Both the position numbers and the translations under genes were made by a program. This document shows positions 1 to 6,014 of a stretch of 6,720 bases of DNA, one piece after another; positions within the stretch are counted from its first letter, which is position 1, and each line of letters starts with the position of its first letter. Under the pieces are notes generated by a model. That model saw only the letters and a list, made by a program, of their open reading frames with translations, did no database searches and was not told where the DNA came from. Origin of the DNA: Candidatus Sulfopaludibacter sp. SbA3 (lineage in GTDB: Bacteria > Acidobacteriota > Vicinamibacteria > Vicinamibacterales > UBA2999); the NCBI GenBank assembly GCA_945866285.1, contig CAMBHC010000147.1, forward strand, positions 1 through 6,720, read 5' to 3'.

Positions 1-882
1 CTCGCGCCCCTGACCACGTTCAAAGTGGGCGGGCCCGCCGACGTGCTGTTTGAGCCGGTGAATGCCGACGAGATGCTGCGAGCCATTCAGCTCGCGCGAG
101 CGGCCGGTGCGCCGGTCACCATGCTGGGCGGGGGTTCGAACGTGCTGATCTCGGACCGTGGCGTGCGGGGCCTGGTGGTCCGGCCGCGCGGTGGCGCGGT
201 GAATGCCGTCGGCGACCGCCTGGTACGCGCCGATGCGGCGGTCACCATCAACGGTCTGGTGCGCTGGACGATCAACCGGGGCTATGCCGGCCTCGAGGCC
301 TGGGCCGGGACGCCTGGTACCGTCGGCGGCGCCATCTTCGGCAACGCCCATTGGAAGAAGACCGACATCGGCGACCTGGTCGAAAGCGTGCGGCTGTTGA
401 AGCCAGACGGCACCTTGCTGCAAGCGCCGGCCGACCGGATGGAGTTCGATTACGACTACAGCCGGCTCAAGCGGACCGGCGAGATCGTCGTGTGGGTCGC
501 GTTACGGGTGACGCCCGGCGGCGACCCGGCGGCGCTCCGCCTGGTGGCACGCGAGTCGCTGGCGTACCGCAAGCAGACGCAGCCGCTGGAGTCCCCCAGC
601 GCCGGTTGCATCTTCATGAACCCTGATCCGGCGCAGGACAAGATTCCGGACGGCATTCCTGCGTCCGCCGGCGCCCTGGTTGACCGGGCCGGCCTGAAGG
701 GCGCGGTTCACGCCGGGGCGCGGGTGTCGCCGACGCACGCCAACTTCGTCCTGAACGACGGCACGGCCACCGCCGCCGACATCAAGGCCCTGATCGAGCA
801 ATGCCGATCAGCCGTGAAAGAACGCTTCGGCGTCACGTTACGAGATGAGATCATCTGCCTTGGCGAGTTCGACCAACACTGA
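1..882 (+). CDS. murB: UDP-N-acetylenolpyruvoylglucosamine reductase MurB, 5' end outside the window
   Basis: MurB is a cytoplasmic FAD enzyme that uses NADPH to reduce UDP-GlcNAc-enolpyruvate to UDP-N-acetylmuramate. The reading frame is open from base 1 and begins LAPLTTFKVGGPAD, the usual near-N-terminal MurB motif. The GTG at 25 is therefore internal, and only a short N-terminal piece is missing (293 residues are visible). The FAD-binding domain shows GGGSNVLISDRGVRGLVVR and GLEAWAGTPGTVGGAIFGN. The C-terminal domain shows PSAGCIFMNP, LVDRAGLKGA, SPTHANFVLND and the terminal RDEIICLGE with the expected acidic residue (Glu at 847-849). Two substitutions stand out: Asp (454-456) in YDYS, where YRxS is usual, and Cys (607-609), where the proton-donor Ser is usual. 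The gene lies 15 bp ahead of murA, in the same frame and probably in the same transcript. The family assignment is secure; the effect of the substitutions is not known. Confidence 0.95.
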   Translation, partial: LAPLTTFKVGGPADVLFEPVNADEMLRAIQLARAAGAPVTMLGGGSNVLISDRGVRGLVVRPRGGAVNAVGDRLVRADAAVTINGLVRWTINRGYAGLEAWAGTPGTVGGAIFGNAHWKKTDIGDLVESVRLLKPDGTLLQAPADRMEFDYDYSRLKRTGEIVVWVALRVTPGGDPAALRLVARESLAYRKQTQPLESPSAGCIFMNPDPAQDKIPDGIPASAGALVDRAGLKGAVHAGARVSPTHANFVLNDGTATAADIKALIEQCRSAVKERFGVTLRDEIICLGEFDQH

Positions 883-897
883 TCCCTGACCCCTGAT

Positions 898-2151
898 ATG
901 TCCACACTAGTGATTGAAGGCGGCCACCGCATCGAAGGCCGCATCGACGTCGAAGGCAACAAGAACGCGGCGTTGCCCCTCATGGCCGCGTGCCTGCTGA
1001 CCAGCGAGTGGTGCACGCTGCGCAACATGCCTCGCATTGCCGACGTCGAGGTCATGGCGCGGCTGCTGCTGGACCTGGGCGCCGAGGTCGAGGGCATCGG
1101 CAGCACGACCCTGCGCATTCGCTGCGTTGAGGTCACCAAGGATGAACCCGGCAGTGCGCTAGTCGGGCGGCTGCGCGGATCCGTGCTGTTGCTGGGCCCA
1201 CTGCTGGCGCGGCGGGGGCGTGCCATCGTGGCGCCGCCGGGCGGCGACTTTCCGGCGCGTCGAACAATCACGACCCACCTCGCCGCGCTCCGCGCCATGG
1301 GTGCGCACGTTGTTGAGGGGACCGGGCATCGCCTGGAAGCACCTGGCGGCTTGAAGTCGGCATCAATCTATCTGGATGAAGCGTCGGTCACCGGCACCGA
1401 GACCGCCATGCTGGCGGCCGCCGCGGCCATCGGCGTCACCGAGATTCGGCACGCGGCCTGCGAGCCGCACGTCGTGGAGCTGGGCGAGTTCCTGCGCGCC
1501 ATGGGCGTGGGTATCACCGGTGAGGGCTCACACACGATTCGCGTCGAGGGCGTGGAGAAGCCGGCCGGCGCCGAGAAGACTCTCTACGGGGACTATATCG
1601 AGGCGGGGAGCTGGGCCGTGACCGGCGCCATTACCGGCGGCCACGTCGAGATTGGTGGCACGCGCCCAGTCGACATGGAAGTGGTCGCGTCGGTACTGAA
1701 CAAGATGCGGGTCCAGTGCGTGCAGGACAACGATGTGTTCCGCGTGGAGGCCTCACGCCTGGTCGGCGCGGGGCGCATCACCACCGGCCTGTGGCCGAGT
1801 TTCCCCAGTGACCTGGTCAGCCTCGTGACCGTGCTGGCGACCCAGGCCGAGGGCGCCACGCTGGTGCATGACTGGCTTTACGAGCTGCGGCTGTTCGCGT
1901 TGGAGCAGATGAGCGGCATGGGCGCCGATCTCTTCCTGTGCGATCCCCATCGCATCATCGTCACCGGCCCGCGCAAGTTGAAAGGCAAGAGCCTCGACAG
2001 CCGCGATATCCGTTCGGGGATGGCGTTGATAGCGGCGGCGCTCGCTGCGGACGGGCAGAGCCGGGTGGAACCCCTGGAGACGGTCGAACGGGGCTACAGC
2101 CGGTTAGTGGAGCGCCTGCAGAAGCTTGGCGCGTCAGTCGCCAAGGTCTGA
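898..2151 (+). CDS. murA: UDP-N-acetylglucosamine 1-carboxyvinyltransferase MurA, Cys-to-Asp type
   Basis: MurA transfers enolpyruvate from PEP to UDP-GlcNAc, the first committed step of peptidoglycan synthesis, in the cytoplasm. At 417 residues it has the normal family length (419 in E. coli) and aligns almost without gaps. Visible landmarks are GNKNAALPL with Lys22/Asn23, Arg93 in RLRGS (E. coli Arg91), the catalytic loop PPGGDFPARR at 114-122, Asp305 in FPSD, Arg372 in DIRSG and Arg398 in ERGY. The loop residue that is Cys115 in E. coli is Asp117 here, as in the naturally fosfomycin-insensitive MurA of Mycobacterium and Chlamydia. ATG 898 is preferred because it gives the canonical N-terminus, but no Shine-Dalgarno sequence precedes it, so translation may be coupled to murB. 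It is divergent from typical MurA in places (EAGSWAVTGAITGG). The stop is 1 bp from the stop of the convergent secretin gene. Confidence 0.94.
   Translation: MSTLVIEGGHRIEGRIDVEGNKNAALPLMAACLLTSEWCTLRNMPRIADVEVMARLLLDLGAEVEGIGSTTLRIRCVEVTKDEPGSALVGRLRGSVLLLGPLLARRGRAIVAPPGGDFPARRTITTHLAALRAMGAHVVEGTGHRLEAPGGLKSASIYLDEASVTGTETAMLAAAAAIGVTEIRHAACEPHVVELGEFLRAMGVGITGEGSHTIRVEGVEKPAGAEKTLYGDYIEAGSWAVTGAITGGHVEIGGTRPVDMEVVASVLNKMRVQCVQDNDVFRVEASRLVGAGRITTGLWPSFPSDLVSLVTVLATQAEGATLVHDWLYELRLFALEQMSGMGADLFLCDPHRIIVTGPRKLKGKSLDSRDIRSGMALIAAALAADGQSRVEPLETVERGYSRLVERLQKLGASVAKV
2125..2145 (-). terminator. Hairpin at the 3' junction of the convergent murA and secretin genes; possible terminator
   Basis: A perfect 7-bp inverted repeat, CTTGGCG/CGCCAAG, with a 7-nt loop lies in the last codons of murA. 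Read on the - strand, it begins 7 nt after the secretin stop codon. Neither strand has a U-tract after it, and it lies inside coding sequence, so the terminator role is tentative. It is the only notable hairpin at this junction, where the two genes leave a 1-bp gap. Confidence 0.3.
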
Positions 2152-2152
2152 A

Positions 2153-4009
2153 CTAGCCCTTCGGCTTCACCGGGACAGGAGCTCTGACGGGAGCTGCCGT
2201 GCCGGCCGGAGAGGTCGGGAAAGTGGGGGACAGCCTAGGGGCGGCGGCTTCGTCACCACCGGGCGGGCGCTGCGGTAGCGGAATCGGCAGGGGCGCAATG
2301 TCGGTGATCGGTGCGCCGCCGTCACGCCCCATGCGGAACGGTTGTAGGTCCTCGGCCGTCAGGTTCAGTACCCGCACAATTCGTGGCGTCAGCGTCAGGA
2401 TGATGTCGGTTTCGAGCGTTTCCTTCTTGTTGTAGCCAAACAGCCGGCCGATCACGGGGATGTCACCCAGGCCGGGAATGCTCGCGAGCGACGAGCGTTC
2501 TTCGTCCTTGATCAAACCCGCGAGCATGTTGGTCTCGCCGTCTTTCAGGCGGATCACCGTGTTGATCGAGCGGTTGCCGAAGGTGGGCAGGCCGCCAAAA
2601 CCCGTTCCCGAAATCGCGCTTAGCTCCACCTTCAAGGTCAGCGTCACCGTATCGTCGTGGTGGGTGCGCGGCGTGATGTCGATGTTCACGCCGATCGGCT
2701 CGTAGTTAAACGACGTAATGGGCTGGGTCTGCACGCCGCCGGCGGCAATGGGCGCGAAGGTCGTGACCGGCACTGGCACGCGTTCGCCGAAGCGAGCCTG
2801 CGCGGGAATGCCCTCGGACGTCCGCAACTGCGGGTTGGCGAGGATGCGCGTGGCGCCGTCATTCTTGAGCAGGCGATAGTAGAGCGACGGCAGGTTGGTC
2901 AGCAGCACGTCGGCCTGAGTCAGGTTGGTCAGGCTGCGCAGCGAGATGCCGCCTTCCTGCTTGATGTCGACCTGGCCGTTGATGCCGGTGGGCGAGCTCC
3001 CCGGCGACGCGACCTGCAAGCCGTACTCGTGCATGTGAGTCCGGTTCACTTCCAGCAACTCGACGTCGATGATCACTTCGGGGCGCGCCTTGTCGATCGC
3101 CATGATGATCTTGCCGGCGGCGGCAATCCGCTCAGGCGTGTCCTTGATGGTGATCGCATTGGTGGCGGTGATCGATGACAATCGGCGCGCATCAACGACG
3201 ATGCGGAGCATGTCGATGGTTTCCTTGAGATCGGCGTTGCTCAAGTAGAACGTGCGGACGAGTTCTTCTTCATACTCGCGCCGTTTGGCGGCGGTGTCAG
3301 GGACGACCGTGATCGTGTTGGCCGAGGTCGCCCGCCAGAAGTTGCGGGTGGTCGACGAGACCGCCGCCAGGGCCTCTTCGAGCGACACGCCGCGGAGGTC
3401 AATCGACATCGGCTGATCGCGGAACGAAGGGTCGAACAGCACGCTCAGGTTCGTGAACTTGCCAATCGCCGAGTAGACGTCGCGGGAGCCGGCCTCACGG
3501 AACACCAGGCTGTCGGGTAGCTTCATGCCCGTCGGGAGGGTGGCGCCGGGCAGGGGCGCGTCCAGACTCTGCGCGATCAGCGATTCCAGCCGCGTCTTGC
3601 CTTCGTCACGAATGGCGATCTTGGCGCGCAGTTGCTTGCGGGTGTCTTGCAGTTCCAGGTTGACGTCGCCATCACTGGGGTTCAACTCCGATGCGAGCTG
3701 GTACTCGACCAGCGCATCTTCCAGCTTGCCGGTGGCCGCGAAACGGCGGGCACGCGTGTAGTGATCCTGCGCGGCGCGAAGCTTGGCCCGCTCGAGGCCC
3801 TGCTGGGCGTTGCGGTCACTGGGCTTGGAGCGAACGAGCTTGGTGTACTCAGCGACCGCGAGGTCGTAGTTCTGGGTGGCCTCGGCGTCGCTGGCCACGC
3901 GGATGGAGCCATTGCTGCTGCTGGCACACGAGGCCAAGGTGACCGTGACCGCCACGAGGAGGGCGGCACGAACGGATCGGACGAACGGGTTATTGGGGGC
4001 GTGTGCCAT
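2153..4009 (-). CDS. Lipoprotein secretin with TPR repeats (GspD/PilQ family outer-membrane channel)
   Basis: This 618-residue protein has the hallmarks of a type II secretion or type IV pilus secretin, a multimeric outer-membrane channel. The N-terminus has a signal peptide ending in the lipobox LASC, with lipidation expected at Cys28 and Ala at +2. Residues about 43-113 contain two TPR-like repeats (YTRARRFAATGKLEDALVEY is clear). Residues about 165-236 resemble the short secretin/TonB N-terminal (STN) domain, and about 248-312 an N1-type ring domain. The secretin core runs about 313-548, with ILANPQLRTSEG, FGERVPVPV and IPGLGDIPVIGRLFG, ending in TDIILTLTPRIVR. The last 70 residues are a Pro-rich tail. 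The start overlaps the end of lolA by 20 bp, with GGTGA 3 nt before the ATG, suggesting translational coupling. No other secretion-system gene is in the window, so the machine it serves (T2SS, T4P or another) cannot be named. Confidence 0.9.
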   Translation of the reverse strand: MAHAPNNPFVRSVRAALLVAVTVTLASCASSSNGSIRVASDAEATQNYDLAVAEYTKLVRSKPSDRNAQQGLERAKLRAAQDHYTRARRFAATGKLEDALVEYQLASELNPSDGDVNLELQDTRKQLRAKIAIRDEGKTRLESLIAQSLDAPLPGATLPTGMKLPDSLVFREAGSRDVYSAIGKFTNLSVLFDPSFRDQPMSIDLRGVSLEEALAAVSSTTRNFWRATSANTITVVPDTAAKRREYEEELVRTFYLSNADLKETIDMLRIVVDARRLSSITATNAITIKDTPERIAAAGKIIMAIDKARPEVIIDVELLEVNRTHMHEYGLQVASPGSSPTGINGQVDIKQEGGISLRSLTNLTQADVLLTNLPSLYYRLLKNDGATRILANPQLRTSEGIPAQARFGERVPVPVTTFAPIAAGGVQTQPITSFNYEPIGVNIDITPRTHHDDTVTLTLKVELSAISGTGFGGLPTFGNRSINTVIRLKDGETNMLAGLIKDEERSSLASIPGLGDIPVIGRLFGYNKKETLETDIILTLTPRIVRVLNLTAEDLQPFRMGRDGGAPITDIAPLPIPLPQRPPGGDEAAAPRLSPTFPTSPAGTAAPVRAPVPVKPKG

Positions 4010-4658
4010 TGGTCACCACATCCACGCCGCGTGGAATGCGAAACTCAAAGTCCTTATCGGACAACCCCCGGTTTTCCTTCAGGTTGCTGAAGGAAAACGA
4101 TGAGCGTCCGCCCTGCTTGTCGACCGCGGTCAGGAACTGGATTTGAAGTGTTTTGGGGTCAATTCCGATGCCGAGGGCATCGTAATCAGAGTGGGAATTG
4201 CGGGGCACCATTTTCAGAGTGGTCAGGCCGGTTGCAGCCCCGGGCAACGGCGTGAAGGAGAGCACATAGTCGCGGGTCAGGTCGGACTGGCCGGCCAGGA
4301 ACAGCGCCGGAACGCTGTCGTCGCTGGCATCTGGTGCCGGACTGACAATGACCTGCTTGTCGGCCACGAGGTGCGTGTACAGGCGCACGCCATCCGAGAC
4401 GAATTCCTTGCGCTCGGGCTTGGTGTAGGTGAAACGCATGCGGCCCGGGCGCTTGATGGCCACGGTGCCCTGCTCGGTCGTCTTGGTTCGCAGCACGCCG
4501 CCCTCGTAGGTCTGGACGAACTCGCCCTGGAAGTCGTGGATGCCGTTGTACCGATGTTGCACCTTCGCTGCCAGCGCTGTGGCATCATCCGGCTGCTGGG
4601 CCCCTGCCGTCCCAATGAGGGTGACGAGAGCGAGAGTGGCTAGCAGTGGTCTCACCAT
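3990..4658 (-). CDS. lolA: Outer-membrane lipoprotein carrier protein LolA family
   Basis: LolA is a periplasmic chaperone that receives lipoproteins from the LolCDE exporter and carries them to the outer membrane. The 222-residue product starts with a Sec signal peptide, cleaved probably after AGA at residue 20. Typical LolA features follow: DFQGEFVQTY (42-51), GTVAIKRPGRMRFTYTKPER (64-83), the EFVSDGVRLYTH strand (85-96), and the C-terminal FSFSNLKENRGL with FEFRIPRGVDVV (187-215). ATG 4658 gives the only sensible signal peptide. Only GGG abuts it in place of a Shine-Dalgarno, and a weak -10-like CATAGT (4664-4669, - strand) sits so close that a near-leaderless mRNA is possible. It is the first gene of a two-gene operon with the lipoprotein secretin downstream. 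A perfect hairpin lies in its coding sequence at 4071-4098. The sequence is diverged from E. coli LolA, so it could be a LolA-fold protein specialised for a client. Confidence 0.85.
   Translation of the reverse strand: MVRPLLATLALVTLIGTAGAQQPDDATALAAKVQHRYNGIHDFQGEFVQTYEGGVLRTKTTEQGTVAIKRPGRMRFTYTKPERKEFVSDGVRLYTHLVADKQVIVSPAPDASDDSVPALFLAGQSDLTRDYVLSFTPLPGAATGLTTLKMVPRNSHSDYDALGIGIDPKTLQIQFLTAVDKQGGRSSFSFSNLKENRGLSDKDFEFRIPRGVDVVTNGTRPQ
4071..4098 (-). repeat. Perfect 12-bp inverted repeat inside lolA
   Basis: GTTTTCCTTCAG and its exact reverse complement CTGAAGGAAAAC are separated by 4 nt (GTTG on +, CAAC on -). The repeat lies in the lolA codons for FSFSNLKEN, about 61 nt before the secretin start codon on the same transcript. 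The lolA-secretin mRNA could form a 12-bp stem with a tetraloop here. No U-tract follows, so it does not look like a classical terminator. The structure is directly seen; any function is open. Confidence 0.7.
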
Positions 4659-4722
4659 CCCATACTATGTTGGACCGGCACGCGTGGCGGAAAGTTCTAG
4701 ATGAAGTTTCCACCTCGACAGC

Positions 4723-4752
4723 TTCACAATCCCCCCGTAACTTTGATACAGT
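4723..4752 (+). promoter_or_regulatory. Candidate sigma-70-like promoter for tRNA-Ala (and pfkA)
   Basis: The -35 candidate TTCACA (4723-4728) differs from TTGACA at one position. The -10 candidate TACAGT (4747-4752) matches TATAAT at four of six positions, with an 18-nt spacer. This predicts a start near 4759 and a short leader before the tRNA at 4773. The stretch is clearly richer in A and T than its surroundings, as expected for a promoter in a high-GC genome. The rest of the divergent gap 4659-4772 shows no gene. A convincing promoter for lolA on the opposite strand was not found. Confidence 0.35.
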
Positions 4753-4772
4753 TAACAGGTTATCGATTTACC

Positions 4773-4848
4773 GGGCGGCTAGCTCAGCTGGGAGAGCGCA
4801 GCGTTCGCAACGCTGAGGTCACGAGTTCGATCCTCGTGCCGTCCACCA
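4773..4848 (+). tRNA. tRNA-Ala, anticodon CGC
   Basis: The 76-nt sequence folds into a complete cloverleaf. The acceptor stem GGGCGGC pairs with GCCGTCC (4838-4844) and includes the G3·U70 wobble that specifies alanine. The D stem is GCTC/GAGC. The anticodon stem CAGCG/CGCTG carries the loop TTCGCAA with anticodon CGC at 4806-4808, reading GCG codons. The variable loop is AGGTC, and the T arm is ACGAG-TTCGATC-CTCGT. The discriminator is A and the CCA end is encoded (4846-4848). No terminator separates it from pfkA 34 bp downstream. Confidence 0.97.
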
Positions 4849-4882
4849 TCTTCCCCAGCATTCGTTCGTAAAGTTGGGTCAC

Positions 4883-5965
4883 GTGCCTCCAGTCAAGAAG
4901 ATCGGCGTCCTCACCGGCGGCGGCGACGCTCCAGGCCTCAACGCCGTCATCCGGGCGGTCGTCAAGGCCGCGCACAACGCCGGCATTGACGTCGTCGGCC
5001 TCGAAGACAGCTTCGACGGCTTGCTCGATCCCTCGCGCAGCCGGGTCCTGACGCCCCGCGACGTGACCGGCATCCTGCGACTCGGCGGCACCATCCTCGG
5101 CACCACGAATCACGGCAACCCGTTTGAGTATCCCGCCGATACCCCAGAGGGCAAGGTCGATTACTCGGACAAGGTCGTCGACACCTTCCACAAGATGGGC
5201 CTGGATGCCCTGGTGGTGATCGGCGGCGACGGCTCGCTCAGCATCGCCCACCAGTTCTACCTGAAGGGCATTCCCATCGTCGGTGTCCCCAAGACGATCG
5301 ACAACGACATTGTCGGCACAACCAGTTGCTTCGGCTTTGACACGGCCGTGGACTTCGCGGCGCTGGCTATTGACCGCCTGCACACGACGGCCGAGGCGCA
5401 CAAGCGCATCATGGTCGTCGAGGTGATGGGGCGCTATGCCGGCTGGATCGCGTTGCACAGCGGCGTGGCGGGCGGCGCAGACGTTATCTTGATGCCTGAG
5501 ATTGCGTATGACCTCGAGAAGGTGGCGGCCGACATTCGCAAGCGCGAGTCCTTCGGAGCCAAGTTCAGCATTGTGGTGGTCGCCGAAGGGGCCAAGCCCG
5601 TTGGTGGCAGCCACACCTTGCGCGAGCCTGCACGTGCGGGCTACGTCGAGCGCTTGGGAGGCGTGGGCATCACGGTGGCCGCGCAGTTGGAAGAACTGAC
5701 GGGCAAAGAAGCTCGCTGCGTGGTGCTGGGACACTTGCAGCGCGGCGGTGGTCCCACGGCCTTCGACCGCGTGCTGGCCACGCGCTTTGGCGGGGCCGCC
5801 GTGGAACTGTTACGGCGCGGAGTCTTCGGCAAGATGGTCGCGAACAATCCGCCCGACATCGTGCCCGTACCGCTGGCCGACATCGTCGGCCGCACCAAGA
5901 CGGTGCCGCTTGATTACGACCTGCTGAGGACGGCACGCGCCGTCGGCGTCTCGTTCGGGGATTAG
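4883..5965 (+). CDS. pfkA: 6-phosphofructokinase (PfkA family, mixed ATP/PPi-type signature)
   Basis: Phosphofructokinase converts fructose 6-phosphate to fructose 1,6-bisphosphate in cytoplasmic glycolysis. The 360-residue product shows the N-terminal phosphate-donor loop IGVLTGGGDAPGLNAVIRAV, IGGDGS (113-118), VPKTIDNDI (135-143, catalytic Asp140), EVMGRYAGW and GHLQRGGGP. Gly117 at the position of E. coli Gly104 favours ATP. Lys137 at the E. coli Gly124 position is the residue typical of PPi-dependent enzymes. This combination occurs in the mixed-donor long bacterial group, which also explains MGRYAGW in place of the E. coli MGRYCGD. GTG 4883 is chosen because it gives the usual short lead-in (MPPVKKIGVL). 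The only in-frame alternative after the tRNA is TTG 4874, three codons longer. Neither has a clear Shine-Dalgarno. The gene is probably transcribed with tRNA-Ala and ends at a strong hairpin. The family is certain; the phosphate donor is inferred. Confidence 0.93.
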   Translation: MPPVKKIGVLTGGGDAPGLNAVIRAVVKAAHNAGIDVVGLEDSFDGLLDPSRSRVLTPRDVTGILRLGGTILGTTNHGNPFEYPADTPEGKVDYSDKVVDTFHKMGLDALVVIGGDGSLSIAHQFYLKGIPIVGVPKTIDNDIVGTTSCFGFDTAVDFAALAIDRLHTTAEAHKRIMVVEVMGRYAGWIALHSGVAGGADVILMPEIAYDLEKVAADIRKRESFGAKFSIVVVAEGAKPVGGSHTLREPARAGYVERLGGVGITVAAQLEELTGKEARCVVLGHLQRGGGPTAFDRVLATRFGGAAVELLRRGVFGKMVANNPPDIVPVPLADIVGRTKTVPLDYDLLRTARAVGVSFGD

Positions 5966-5978
5966 CTGGCGGTGGGCG

Positions 5979-6008
5979 TGTGGCATCCGCCAGCGGGCGG
6001 ATGCCACA
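5979..6008. terminator. Strong 13-bp hairpin between convergent pfkA and the threonine synthase-like gene; probable bidirectional terminator
   Basis: TGTGGCATCCGCC (5979-5991) and GGCGGATGCCACA (5996-6008) are exact reverse complements around the 4-nt loop AGCG. The hairpin starts 13 nt after the pfkA stop and lies 6 nt beyond the stop of the opposing gene, so it can serve both transcripts. Neither side has a U-tract, which is common for terminators in high-GC genomes but lowers certainty about an intrinsic mechanism. An alternative stem using part of the same arm is described in the findings. Confidence 0.7.
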
Positions 6009-6014
6009 GCAGCA

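Noticed and set aside
28..39. Perfect 12-bp palindrome GGCGGGCCCGCC in murB
   Set aside because: It is pure G/C and encodes the conserved GGPA motif, so it is explained by coding and base composition.
708..1298. A 196-codon - strand open frame over the murB/murA junction
   Set aside because: It is antisense to two well-supported genes, rich in Arg, Ser and Pro, with no recognisable domain.
2657..3178. A 173-codon + strand open frame inside the secretin gene
   Set aside because: It is antisense to conserved secretin domains, with composition typical of shadow frames.
4773..4848. tRNA-Ala as an integration (att) site
   Set aside because: No second copy of the tRNA 3' end, integrase or change in gene character is visible; housekeeping genes flank it on both sides.
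4784..5734. A 316-codon open frame on the - strand across tRNA-Ala and pfkA
   Set aside because: It is antisense to a confident tRNA and a confident PFK, and its C-terminus is simply the reverse complement of the tRNA. The composition is a typical high-GC shadow.
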